64,000 nt of DNA from Chryseobacterium daecheongense. GTDB lineage: Bacteria > Bacteroidota > Bacteroidia > Flavobacteriales > Weeksellaceae. The position numbers and the translations under genes are program-made. Location of the stretch: the NCBI GenBank assembly GCA_027920525.1, contig CP115858.1:3286001-3350000 (forward strand). Direction: 5' to 3'. This document shows positions 7,957 to 16,257 of this stretch, piece after piece; the stretch's first letter is position 1, and each line of letters opens with the position of its first letter. The notes under the pieces were generated by a model, which worked only from the letters and a program-made list of their open reading frames with translations, had not been told where the DNA came from and searched no databases.

Positions 7957-7977
7957 ATTTATCGTTTATACATTATC
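7957..7977. repeat. Right-hand inverted repeat of four-helix gene
   Basis: Read on the minus strand as GATAATGTATAAACGATAAA, it matches the left flank read on the plus strand (GATAGTTTATAAATGATGAA) at about 16 of 20 positions. It overlaps the stop codon of ptrB. Confidence 0.5.
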
Positions 7978-10015
7978 TTTTATCAATCATCAACAGGAAC
8001 GCATATTCTAATGCATCTTCTTTTAATGATTCAAATCTTCCACTTGCTCCTCCATGTCCTGCACTCATGTCGGTTTTGAAAAGTAAAAGATTCTGGTCTG
8101 TTTTCAGTTCTCTCAGCTTGGCAGTCCATTTTGCAGGTTCCCAATACTGTACTTGGGAATCATGCAGTCCTGTGGTGATGAGCATATTCGGGTAATCTTT
8201 CGCTTCTACGTTATCATACGGGGAATATTCCTTCATATAATGATAATATTCTTCATCATTAGGATTTCCCCATTCGTCATATTCTCCCGTGGTCAATGGG
8301 ATGGTTTCATCCAGCATTGTGGTTACCACATCTACAAAAGGGACTTGCGCAACAATACCGTTAAACAGGTTAGGTTCATAGTTAACTACAGCCCCTACCA
8401 ATAATCCTCCGGCACTTCCTCCCATTGCATAAAGATGCCTGGATGAAGTGTAGTTTTCTTTGATCAGGTATTTTGCGGCATCTATAAAATCAAAGAAGGT
8501 ATTCTTTTTAAATAACATTTTACCATCTTCATACCATTCTCTTCCCAGGTATTCACCACCGCGGACATGGGCAATTGCATAGATAAAGCCTCTGTCCAAA
8601 ATAGATAACCTGACATTTGAAAAGCTGGCATCTACGGTATGCCCATAGCTTCCGTATCCATAAAGCAGTAGGGGAGTATTTTCTGATTTTTCTGTGTCTT
8701 TATGGTAAACCAGTGAAATAGGAATTTTTGTTTTTCCATCTCTTGAATCCGCCCATATTCTCTCCGAGATATAATTTTCAGGGAAAAATTTCCCTCCTAA
8801 AACCTCCTGCTGCTTAAGAAGTACAGTGGTTTTGGTTTTCATGTTGTATTCGTAAGTGGAACTTGGTTGGGTTAAAGATGTATAACCGTATCGTAAAATT
8901 TCCGTATCGAACTCCAGATTGATTCCAATATAGGCTGTGTAAGTAGGATCTGAGAAAGGAAGATAATAGGCTTCCTGAGTTTTTTCGTCTATGATTTTTA
9001 TCTGTAACAAACCTTGCTCCCTTTCTTCAAGGACAAGGTAGTCTTTAAATATTTCGAACCCTTCAAGCAGGACTTCAGCACGGTGGGGAATTACATCTAC
9101 CCAGTTTTCCATCCCGCAGTTGTCAATTTTAGTTTTTACAAGCTTAAAATTGAACGCATCATCAGCATTGGTGATGATATAGAATTCGTCTTCATAATGC
9201 TCAACGGAGTACTCCAGATCATCTATTCTGGGCTGTATAATTTTCCATTCAGCGAAGACATCATCAGATGGAATGAACCGGTGTTCATCAGAGATAGTGC
9301 TTGAACTTGCAATGAATATATATTGCAAAGATTTTGTTTTAAAGACATTTACATCAAAGGTATCATCCTTTTCATGGAAGATCAAAACATCTTCCGATGA
9401 CTCAGTTCCCAGTTGATGTCTGTATACCTGGAACGCACGTAAACTCTCATCTTTTCTGATGTAGAAAACATGTTGGTTGTCATTTCCCCAGACTGCCTTT
9501 CCTGTTGTATTTTCTATTTTATCCGAAAGGATTTCTCCTGTTTCCAGATTTTTGAAATTGATGGAATATATTCTTCTTCCGACATTGTCAGATGAAAAAG
9601 AAGCGATCTTATTACTCGGGCTTACTGCAACACTTCCAACTTCGAAAAAGCTTTCTCCTTCAGCAAGGATATTTACATCGAGTACAATTTCCTCAGGGTT
9701 ATCAAGGGTTTTATATTTTCTGCAAAAAATAGGATATTCCTTTCCCTCCTCATAACGAACCATGTACCAGTATTCATTAAAAAAATAAGGAAGTGATTCA
9801 TCATCTTTTTTATAGCGGGACTTCATCTCCTCATAAAGCTCTTCCTGAAAATCTTCCGTTTCCTTCATCATGAAATCTGCGTAAGCATTTTCCTGTTCGA
9901 TGTATTCTATGACTTCGGGATTTTCTCTTTCATTGAGCCAGAAATAATTATCAGTTCTTTTGTCTCCGTGTATTTCGAGTATTTTTTCTATTTTTTTTGG
10001 CTGGGGAGCTTTCAT
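7973..10015 (-). CDS. ptrB: S9 family peptidase, oligopeptidase B-like
   Basis: A 680-residue serine peptidase of the prolyl oligopeptidase family (S9A), closest in architecture to oligopeptidase B (protease II), which cleaves short peptides after basic residues in the cytoplasm. The N-terminal part (about 1-400) is a seven-bladed propeller that limits access to the active site. The C-terminal alpha/beta-hydrolase domain carries the nucleophile motif GGSAGG (near residue 530) and the catalytic His in AGHGGASGR (near 651). There is no signal peptide. Length fits the family (680-700). The stop codon overlaps a flanking repeat of the neighbouring four-helix gene, so the last residues may have been altered by that insertion. 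Confidence 0.92.
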   Translation of the reverse strand: MKAPQPKKIEKILEIHGDKRTDNYFWLNERENPEVIEYIEQENAYADFMMKETEDFQEELYEEMKSRYKKDDESLPYFFNEYWYMVRYEEGKEYPIFCRKYKTLDNPEEIVLDVNILAEGESFFEVGSVAVSPSNKIASFSSDNVGRRIYSINFKNLETGEILSDKIENTTGKAVWGNDNQHVFYIRKDESLRAFQVYRHQLGTESSEDVLIFHEKDDTFDVNVFKTKSLQYIFIASSSTISDEHRFIPSDDVFAEWKIIQPRIDDLEYSVEHYEDEFYIITNADDAFNFKLVKTKIDNCGMENWVDVIPHRAEVLLEGFEIFKDYLVLEEREQGLLQIKIIDEKTQEAYYLPFSDPTYTAYIGINLEFDTEILRYGYTSLTQPSSTYEYNMKTKTTVLLKQQEVLGGKFFPENYISERIWADSRDGKTKIPISLVYHKDTEKSENTPLLLYGYGSYGHTVDASFSNVRLSILDRGFIYAIAHVRGGEYLGREWYEDGKMLFKKNTFFDFIDAAKYLIKENYTSSRHLYAMGGSAGGLLVGAVVNYEPNLFNGIVAQVPFVDVVTTMLDETIPLTTGEYDEWGNPNDEEYYHYMKEYSPYDNVEAKDYPNMLITTGLHDSQVQYWEPAKWTAKLRELKTDQNLLLFKTDMSAGHGGASGRFESLKEDALEYAFLLMIDKR

Positions 10016-10130
10016 CCGGTAGTTTGATTTTTATAGGTCTGTGAATCATGTGGAATGCCATATCAATTTTTCACTATAGAAATATGAATAAGGCATTTCA
10101 TTCAATATTAATTCTTGGTCAAATGTAATT

Positions 10131-10168
10131 AAAAAAAAGCCATCTTTCCTTTAATCGAAAAGACGGCT
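10131..10168 (-). terminator. Terminator of the DUF4271-hemD operon
   Basis: A 10-bp stem (AGCCATCTTT / AAAGACGGCT) has one position that pairs as G-U only in the minus-strand RNA, where it is followed by eight T. This is a good intrinsic terminator for hemD. Confidence 0.85.
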
Positions 10169-10190
10169 GTTTTATGTAAAATATTAAAAC

Positions 10191-10934
10191 CTATTTATGA
10201 AGGCTTTTAATATATTTTTCAAGTGCCATTGTCATAGATGGTGTTTCCTTGGTAGGAGCCATTACATCTACTCTCAATCCTGCTTCTTCGGCTGCATTTA
10301 AAGTCGTATTTCCAAAAACGGCAATTTTGGTTTCATCTTGTTTAAAATCCTCAAAGTTCATTTGAAGCGACTTAATTCCTTGCGGACTGAAGAATATCAG
10401 CATATCATAATCTTTAATGTTGATATCACTCAGATCACTGCATACCGTTCTGTACATGATAGCTCTTGTCCAGTCAATATTTGCCGCATCTAATGTTTTA
10501 ACGATATCAGGACTTAAAACATCTGAAGAAGGCAATAAATATTTTTCTGTAGGAAACTTTTTGAAAAGAGGCAGCAAGTCTGAGAAGTTTTTCTCCCCAA
10601 AGCTGATTTTTCTCTTTCTGTAGACAATGTGCTTTTGAAGGTAGTTCGCAATTGCTTCGGACTGGCAGATATATCTCATGGTATCCGGGACTGCAAAACG
10701 CAGTTCCTCTGCTAATCTGAAGTAATGGTCTATAGCATTTTTACTGGTAAAGATGATGCCAGTATATTGCGTAAGATCTATTTTTTGTGTCCTAAGTTCT
10801 TTATTGTCAACCCCCTCTACATGGATGAACGGACGGAAATCGATCTTTATTTTTTCCTTCTTCGCTATATCCAAATATGGAGAAGACTCACTAGGCGCTG
10901 GTTGAGAAACCAATATAGACTTTATTCTCATCAT
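10191..10934 (-). CDS. hemD: Uroporphyrinogen-III synthase
   Basis: A 247-residue HemD-type enzyme, which closes and rearranges hydroxymethylbilane to uroporphyrinogen III in heme and siroheme synthesis. It has the bilobed pattern of the family: a first lobe with TQYTGIIFTSKNAIDHYF, and a second with YDMLIFFSPQGIKSL followed by KIAVFGNTTLNAAEEAG. Sequence conservation in HemD is weak generally, so the assignment rests on these patterns and length. It follows the DUF4271 gene by 9 bases, so the two are co-transcribed, an arrangement I associate with Flavobacteriia. Confidence 0.9.
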   Translation of the reverse strand: MMRIKSILVSQPAPSESSPYLDIAKKEKIKIDFRPFIHVEGVDNKELRTQKIDLTQYTGIIFTSKNAIDHYFRLAEELRFAVPDTMRYICQSEAIANYLQKHIVYRKRKISFGEKNFSDLLPLFKKFPTEKYLLPSSDVLSPDIVKTLDAANIDWTRAIMYRTVCSDLSDINIKDYDMLIFFSPQGIKSLQMNFEDFKQDETKIAVFGNTTLNAAEEAGLRVDVMAPTKETPSMTMALEKYIKSLHK

Positions 10935-10943
10935 TGACTTTTA

Positions 10944-11612
10944 TTAAAAAAATAACAATTTCCAAAGCAACAATAATGGTGCGATTTGGAGGGTGCAAAT
11001 ATACAAAAATTTATAATACCATTTTTCAGGTAAGACCTTGTTCTTGTGAAATAAATAGAAAAAAACTTTAAAAATAAACACAAAAGAAAAGAATATCAAA
11101 TAGTAAGAAAATATTTTATTTCTGTCGACTGGGAAATAATAGTGGGTTATACACAGAATTATTAGTAAAAAAGACAAAATGAAATAAAATTTAGTGGAGG
11201 TAAAATAAAAAATAAGCCATTTTTTTGTGTCACCTATACTTTGGTAAAATAAAAAACCTAAAGTTGATTTTATTAAATAAAAAATACTGATTGCAAATAG
11301 ACAATATCCAAATTTGTTCATCTGATATCCTAAAATCTGTAGGTCGGCAATATATTTAGGAACAATTGGAATATATTGAGATAGAAGTACAGCCAGGGTG
11401 AGGGTGGCCACACAGGAAGTTATTATCCAGCTTGCTAAATTATTACTGGCATCAAAATATTTTTGAAGAAGGAAATCTTTTAGATTGGCTCCTCTTTCTA
11501 CAATATTCATCATAAAAAGGTACAAAAATATGCAGCCCAGCAATATAAAGATTACCCAATCATTGTTTTCAGGAATCCTTACATGGTTTACGAAGTTTTG
11601 TGATAATAGCAA
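10944..11612 (-). CDS. DUF4271 integral membrane protein
   Basis: A protein of about 222 residues with roughly six membrane helices, matching DUF4271 as seen in Bacteroidetes (NDWVIFILLGCIFLYLFMM near the start, NKFGYCLFAISIFYL in the middle). No biochemical role is known to me. The longest frame begins at 11705, inside the divergent mannosyltransferase gene. I prefer the TTG at 11612 because a TAnnTTTG box ends 14 bases upstream of it and the resulting length fits the family. It is followed directly by hemD (gap of 9 bases). Confidence 0.82.
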   Translation of the reverse strand: MLLSQNFVNHVRIPENNDWVIFILLGCIFLYLFMMNIVERGANLKDFLLQKYFDASNNLASWIITSCVATLTLAVLLSQYIPIVPKYIADLQILGYQMNKFGYCLFAISIFYLIKSTLGFLFYQSIGDTKKWLIFYFTSTKFYFILSFLLIILCITHYYFPVDRNKIFSYYLIFFSFVFIFKVFFYLFHKNKVLPEKWYYKFLYICTLQIAPLLLLWKLLFF

Positions 11613-11626
11613 TCGATTGTTTTTTG

Positions 11627-11634
11627 CAAAATTA
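11627..11634 (-). promoter_or_regulatory. -7 box of DUF4271-hemD (TAATTTTG)
   Basis: A perfect TAnnTTTG box on the minus strand ends 14 bases before the proposed TTG start at 11612. It lies about 40 bases from the divergent box of the mannosyltransferase gene. It helps decide the start of the DUF4271 gene. Confidence 0.5.
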
Positions 11635-11671
11635 TAGAATATTTTGTATAAAATAAAAAGGTTAAATAAAC

Positions 11672-11679
11672 TATCTTTG
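11672..11679 (+). promoter_or_regulatory. -7 box of mannosyltransferase gene (TATCTTTG)
   Basis: A perfect TAnnTTTG box ends 9 bases before the ATG at 11689. A TTG lies 25 bases upstream of it (11644-11646), slightly farther than usual. The predicted mRNA leader is only a few bases. Confidence 0.6.
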
Positions 11680-11688
11680 CAAACTGAA

Positions 11689-12405
11689 ATGAAAAAACTT
11701 GTCATTATTCCAACTTATAACGAAAAGGAAAATATTGAAAATATTATTTCCGCGGTTTTTGCATTGGAAGATGACTTTCATATTCTTGTGGTGGACGACT
11801 CTTCACCGGATGGAACAGCCACCATTGTAAAGGAGCTTCAAAGAAAGTTTCCTCATTCTTTACATTTATCCGTAAGACATGTTAAAGACGGTTTGGGAAA
11901 AGCTTACATCCATGGATTTAAATGGGCCCTTCAAAATAATTATGATTATATTTTTGAAATGGATGCCGATTTCTCCCATAATCCGGATGATCTTCCAAGA
12001 TTGTATGAGGCTTGCTTACAGGCTGATATGGCTATTGGTTCCCGTTATTCCAAAGGAGTAAATGTGGTTAACTGGCCTATGGGCAGGGTTTTGCTATCTT
12101 ATTTTGCCTCAAAGTATGTGAGGTTCATCCTGGGATTGCCAATTCATGATACAACGGCAGGCTTTGTGTGTTTTTCAAGAAAGGTTCTGGAAAATATAGA
12201 TCTGGATAATGTAAGATTAAAAGGATATGGTTTTCAGATTGAAATGAAATTCAGGGCATTTAAGAAAGGCTTCAAAATTGTAGAAGTTCCTATTATTTTT
12301 ACCAACCGTATTTTAGGAGAAAGTAAAATGAATGGCGGAATTATCCATGAAGCGGTTTTTGGGGTTTTAAATTTAAAATGGAAATCATTAATTAACAGAT
12401 TATGA
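11689..12405 (+). CDS. Polyprenol monophosphomannose synthase
   Basis: A 238-residue GT2-family glycosyltransferase of the dolichyl-phosphate mannose synthase group, which moves mannose from GDP-mannose to polyprenyl phosphate on the inner membrane face. It has the start MKKLVIIPTYNEKENIE, the DDSSPDGT nucleotide-binding motif, the EMDADFSHNPDDLPRL metal-binding region and GSRYSKGVNVVNWP. There are no C-terminal membrane helices, as usual for the short form. An upstream ATG at 11644 is in frame, but the promoter box at 11672-11679 and family alignment favour 11689. The next gene overlaps by 4 bases (ATGA). The product probably feeds lipid-linked mannose to glycosylation. Confidence 0.93.
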   Translation: MKKLVIIPTYNEKENIENIISAVFALEDDFHILVVDDSSPDGTATIVKELQRKFPHSLHLSVRHVKDGLGKAYIHGFKWALQNNYDYIFEMDADFSHNPDDLPRLYEACLQADMAIGSRYSKGVNVVNWPMGRVLLSYFASKYVRFILGLPIHDTTAGFVCFSRKVLENIDLDNVRLKGYGFQIEMKFRAFKKGFKIVEVPIIFTNRILGESKMNGGIIHEAVFGVLNLKWKSLINRL

Positions 12406-12770
12406 AAAAATTAATTTTTCTTTTTGTTTTGATGCTTGTATTTTCCTGTAAGAAGTACATTGATAAGCCTAAGAATCTTGTTTCTGAGGGTACAATGTCA
12501 GAGATTCTTGCTGATTTGGCAATCAATGATCAGGCTACTTTTATGTTTCAGAATACCAATCTGGAAAGCGGAACCCGCTTTGTTCTTAAAACTCATAATG
12601 TAAAGCCGGATGACTTTGTTGCAAGTTTTAAGTATTATGTGGTAGAGCAAAAGATGAGTGGGATTGCTGATGATGCTCAAAAAATATTATTAAAAAAAGA
12701 TCCGAAAGCAGATCAATATGTCAAAGATAGAATCAAGAAGAATTTAAGTCCTCCTGTTTTATCAAACTAA
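12402..12770 (+). CDS. DUF4296 lipoprotein
   Basis: A 122-residue lipoprotein with signal MKKLIFLFVLMLVFSC and lipid-modified Cys at 16. The body matches DUF4296, a small helical family of Bacteroidetes (MSEILADLAINDQATFM, then NVKPDDFVASFKYYVVEQ), which is thought to sit in the outer membrane and has no known function. It overlaps the mannosyltransferase gene by the ATGA arrangement, so translation is likely coupled. The pairing of these two genes is familiar in Flavobacteriia. Confidence 0.88.
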   Translation: MKKLIFLFVLMLVFSCKKYIDKPKNLVSEGTMSEILADLAINDQATFMFQNTNLESGTRFVLKTHNVKPDDFVASFKYYVVEQKMSGIADDAQKILLKKDPKADQYVKDRIKKNLSPPVLSN

Positions 12771-12826
12771 TGTAGAATGTATTCGTTGGAGATCAACCAA
12801 TGATGATGAATTAATAAAATATATAA

Positions 12827-13957
12827 ATGAAATTTTTTAATATAGAAAAAACCTCTGAAGGGAAAGCTAGGGCAGGTGAACTTATAACCGATCATGGTAA
12901 GGTTCAGACACCTATATTTATGCCCGTAGGAACTGTTGCGAGTGTAAAAACAGTTCACCAGAGAGAATTAAAAGAAGACATTAAGGCGCAGATCATATTA
13001 GGGAATACCTACCATCTTTATTTACGTCCGGGAATGGATGTTATGCAGGAGGCCGGAGGATTACATAAATTCATGAACTGGGATCTTCCTATTCTTACAG
13101 ATTCCGGAGGTTTTCAGGTTTTTTCGCTTTCAGGAAGCCGAAAGATGTCTGAGGAAGGTGTGAAATTCAAGTCGCATATCGATGGAAGTTATCATCTTTT
13201 TACTCCGGAGAAATCTATGGAAATCCAAAGACAGATCGGGGCAGATATTTTTATGGCATTTGATGAATGTACTCCTTATCCATGCGAATATAATCAGGCA
13301 AAATTATCAATGGAACTTACGCACCGTTGGTTGAAAAGATGTATTGACTGGACTGAAGAAAACCAGGAGCTCTATGGTTATAAACAGAGATTGTTTCCTA
13401 TTGTTCAGGGTTCTACTTATTCCGATTTGAGAAAGATATCCGCAGAGGTGATTTCAGAGGCCGGTGCTGAAGGGAACGCAATTGGTGGACTTTCTGTAGG
13501 AGAACCTGAAGAAGAAATGTACAGAATTACAGATGAGGTAACAGATATTCTTCCTAAAGAAAAGCCAAGGTATCTTATGGGGGTAGGAACTCCCTGGAAT
13601 ATTTTGGAATCTATTGGCTTAGGTATCGATATGATGGATTGCGTAATGCCAACCAGAAACGCCAGAAACGCCATGCTCTTTACCTGGCAAGGGGTTATGA
13701 ACCTAAAAAATGAGAAGTGGAAACGTGATTTTTCGCCTTTGGATGAGTTTGGGACAAGTTTTGTAGACAAAGAGTATTCAAAAGCATATGTTCGTCATTT
13801 ATTTGTTTCTAAAGAATATTTAGGCAAGCAGATTGCATCTATCCACAATCTGGCTTTTTATTTGGATTTGGTAAAAGTTGCAAGGGAGCATATTTTGGCA
13901 GGTGATTTCTATGAATGGAAACAATCTGTTATTCCTGTTCTCAGACAAAGATTATAA
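12827..13957 (+). CDS. tgt: Queuine tRNA-ribosyltransferase (TGT)
   Basis: A 376-residue tRNA-guanine transglycosylase that swaps guanine 34 for preQ1 in the queuosine pathway. It has the family motifs ILTDSGGFQVFSL, the substrate-binding NAIGGLSVGEP, and the region of the nucleophilic aspartate and RNA contact (DCVMPTRNARNAM). An oddity is that the bacterial zinc site usually reads CxCxxC before YSRAY; here the same place reads FGTSFVDKEYSKAY with no cysteine, although the later His (SIHN) is kept. The zinc site therefore seems to be lost, perhaps a lineage trait. It is followed by lptF/G after 9 bases. Confidence 0.95.
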   Translation: MKFFNIEKTSEGKARAGELITDHGKVQTPIFMPVGTVASVKTVHQRELKEDIKAQIILGNTYHLYLRPGMDVMQEAGGLHKFMNWDLPILTDSGGFQVFSLSGSRKMSEEGVKFKSHIDGSYHLFTPEKSMEIQRQIGADIFMAFDECTPYPCEYNQAKLSMELTHRWLKRCIDWTEENQELYGYKQRLFPIVQGSTYSDLRKISAEVISEAGAEGNAIGGLSVGEPEEEMYRITDEVTDILPKEKPRYLMGVGTPWNILESIGLGIDMMDCVMPTRNARNAMLFTWQGVMNLKNEKWKRDFSPLDEFGTSFVDKEYSKAYVRHLFVSKEYLGKQIASIHNLAFYLDLVKVAREHILAGDFYEWKQSVIPVLRQRL

Positions 13958-13966
13958 AAGGAAATT

Positions 13967-15079
13967 ATGTTTACAATTATAGACCGGTATATCATCAAAA
14001 AATATCTTGGAACTTTTGGTTTCATGCTTATATTATTGTCTATAGTTGTTTTGGTGATCGATGTTCAGCAGAAAATTCCAAGGATAGAAAATGCAACAGC
14101 AATTGATGCAAAATTAAATCTATCTTATTTTCTCGTTCATTTTTACCCGTTCTGGATCATTAATTTGGTCATGACATTCTTGTCTATTCTGGTATTTATA
14201 TCGGTAATTTATTTTACCTCCAGAATGGCAAATAATACAGAAATTGTTGCTGTGATCAGTAGTGGAGCGAGTTTTCATCGCTTTGCAAAGCCCTATTTAA
14301 TTACTTCTTTGTTTATTGCGTCTATATCTTTGGTTGTCAATCATTTTGTGCTCCCATGGGCAAATATCAAAAAAAATGAGCTGGAAGCTTATACTTACAA
14401 TGCAGCCAATAAAGAAAAAGTTTTGGGAACAGCACCGGTAACGGCACAGCTCAGCAGAACAGAATATATTTTTATCAACTCCTGGAACAAGAGGGAGCGA
14501 AGGGGGTCCGGTTTTATATTCCAGAAATTTGATAACAACAGAAAGATGCTTTATGAACTGAAAGCTTCTGATGTGTATTGGGATCAGGATAAAAAACAAT
14601 TTGTTCTCAATAATTATACTGAGAAAAATGTTAATAAAGATGATTCTGAAAAGCTGAAAAACGGAACTGAACTAAGGAAAAGCTATGGGCATGCACCTGA
14701 AGAACTTTTCCCAAATGAGCTTTTGGGGCAGAATAAAACCACTCCGGAGCTTTTAAAGTTTATCCAAAGGGAGAAAGAAAAAGGAAACAGTAACCTGAAT
14801 ACCCATTTGAATGAGTTGTACCAAAGGACTTCCATGCCTGTTTCTATTGTTATCCTGACATTTCTGGCTCTTTCACTTTCCTCACAAAAGAAGAGGGGAG
14901 GTTTGGGAATTAACCTTGCAATAGGTATTTCTCTTGCATTTATATTTGTATTCTCATTTGAGGCTTTAAAAGTAGTTTCCGAAAATAAGAGCATGTCTCC
15001 GGCTCTGGCCATGTGGTTTCCCAACCTTATTTTCTTTCCGATTGCGTTATATCTTTATTTGAAAAGAGCAAATCAGTAA
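13967..15079 (+). CDS. LptF/LptG family permease
   Basis: A 370-residue inner-membrane permease of the YjgP/YjgQ family, part of the LptBFG exporter that pulls lipopolysaccharide out of the inner membrane. Three N-terminal helices (start IIDRYIIKKYLGTFGFMLIL), a periplasmic beta-jellyroll domain (about 130-260) and three C-terminal helices are visible. Whether it is LptF or LptG cannot be settled from sequence alone; Bacteroidetes often have one or two such genes. It lies 9 bases after tgt and its 3' end overlaps the converging birA gene by 7 bases. Confidence 0.92.
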   Translation: MFTIIDRYIIKKYLGTFGFMLILLSIVVLVIDVQQKIPRIENATAIDAKLNLSYFLVHFYPFWIINLVMTFLSILVFISVIYFTSRMANNTEIVAVISSGASFHRFAKPYLITSLFIASISLVVNHFVLPWANIKKNELEAYTYNAANKEKVLGTAPVTAQLSRTEYIFINSWNKRERRGSGFIFQKFDNNRKMLYELKASDVYWDQDKKQFVLNNYTEKNVNKDDSEKLKNGTELRKSYGHAPEELFPNELLGQNKTTPELLKFIQREKEKGNSNLNTHLNELYQRTSMPVSIVILTFLALSLSSQKKRGGLGINLAIGISLAFIFVFSFEALKVVSENKSMSPALAMWFPNLIFFPIALYLYLKRANQ

Positions 15080-15786
15080 AGAAGTTTGATTTCTTTATGG
15101 TAAAAAGAACGAAGGCCTTCTTCCAGTTCAATCCAGATTTCTCCCTTTTCGTCGCAAAACTTTATAATGCCATTTTGTCTCTTTTTATCGATTTCAAAAA
15201 CAGAGATCTCATCTTTACGGAATAAAAGATCATTGAATCGTTTCAGGATTTCTCCATCAGTCGGAATGTTGCTCAGTTTTTCAATCAGGAAATCATGAAG
15301 GCTTACAGTAAATTCTTCAAGACGGAATCTCTTACCTGTAAGAACAGAAAGCGAGCTTGCGTTCGAAATTTCATCAAAATTCTCCTGTAGAACATTGAAT
15401 CCTGCGCCGATGATGAAATAATTTTTTTGATTAATTTTTTTCTTTTCAATCAATATTCCAACTATTTTCTTACTTTTAAGAATAATATCATTAGGCCATT
15501 TTATCTTTACATCACATTCAGTCATATTGGCAAGGAAATCCCTGATAATAATTGCGGTATAATAATTGAACATAAAATCCGAAAGCGTGAAATGATGAGT
15601 GCTCACAGCTAATGTGTAAGCTACATTCTTTTCAGCAGTGGAAGACCATGTATTTCCATATTGCCCGCGACCTTTGGTTTGATTAAATGTATGTAAAGCA
15701 ATAAAATCTGAATTTTCGTAAAGTAAAAACTTTGAAATTTCGTCATTAGTAGAAGGGCACTCTTTTAGATAGAACAGTTGGGCCAT
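15073..15786 (-). CDS. birA: Biotin--acetyl-CoA-carboxylase ligase
   Basis: A 237-residue biotin protein ligase that makes biotinyl-AMP and attaches biotin to the carrier protein of acetyl-CoA carboxylase. It has the adenylation motif KGRGQYGNTWSS, the KIKWPNDIIL motif and the GAGFNV segment. The N-terminal DNA-binding domain of E. coli BirA is missing, so this is the enzyme-only form and not a repressor. It converges on lptF/G with a 7-base overlap of coding ends and is divergent from rsfS. Confidence 0.93.
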   Translation of the reverse strand: MAQLFYLKECPSTNDEISKFLLYENSDFIALHTFNQTKGRGQYGNTWSSTAEKNVAYTLAVSTHHFTLSDFMFNYYTAIIIRDFLANMTECDVKIKWPNDIILKSKKIVGILIEKKKINQKNYFIIGAGFNVLQENFDEISNASSLSVLTGKRFRLEEFTVSLHDFLIEKLSNIPTDGEILKRFNDLLFRKDEISVFEIDKKRQNGIIKFCDEKGEIWIELEEGLRSFYHKEIKLLY

Positions 15787-15845
15787 TTAAGAAAACTTTA
15801 AGACTTTAAAAGGGTAAAAGTAAGGTTAAAGTAAAGAAAAAACAA

Positions 15846-15853
15846 TAAATTTG
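15846..15853 (+). promoter_or_regulatory. -7 box of rsfS-ftsH (TAAATTTG)
   Basis: A perfect TAnnTTTG box ends 20 bases before the rsfS ATG at 15874. No TTG is present at the usual distance. Confidence 0.5.
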
Positions 15854-15873
15854 CAGATTATAGTATTTTTTTA

Positions 15874-16242
15874 ATGAATAAGACAGTAGAAAAGCAAGAA
15901 TTAATAGATAAAATCGTTGAAGCTATCCAGGATGTAAAAGGAGAAGACATTATGATCTTTGATCTTTCCAACATCGAAAACTCAGTAGCAGAAACGTTTG
16001 TAATATGCAGTGGAAACTCTAATACACAGGTTTCTGCATTGGCGGGGAGTGTAGAGAAGAAAGTTAGAAACGAACTTCATGACAGACCTTGGCACGTAGA
16101 AGGAACGGATAATGCAATGTGGGTTTTGGTAGACTATGTAACAGTGGTCGTTCACATATTCCAAAAGCAGGTGCGTGAGTACTATGATATTGAGGAATTG
16201 TGGGGTGATGCGAAAATCACCAAAATTGAAAATGAAATTTAA
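15874..16242 (+). CDS. rsfS: Ribosome silencing factor RsfS
   Basis: A 122-residue RsfS/Iojap protein that binds ribosomal protein uL14 and blocks joining of the 30S and 50S subunits when nutrients are short. Diagnostic segments are AETFVICSGNSNTQVSALA, RPWHVEGTDNAMWVLVDY and VVHIFQKQVREYYDIEELW. Length fits the family. The ftsH start follows 15 bases after the stop, so the two genes form an operon, which is common in Bacteroidetes. Confidence 0.96.
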   Translation: MNKTVEKQELIDKIVEAIQDVKGEDIMIFDLSNIENSVAETFVICSGNSNTQVSALAGSVEKKVRNELHDRPWHVEGTDNAMWVLVDYVTVVVHIFQKQVREYYDIEELWGDAKITKIENEI

Positions 16243-16257
16243 TTTTAAAAAGTATAA

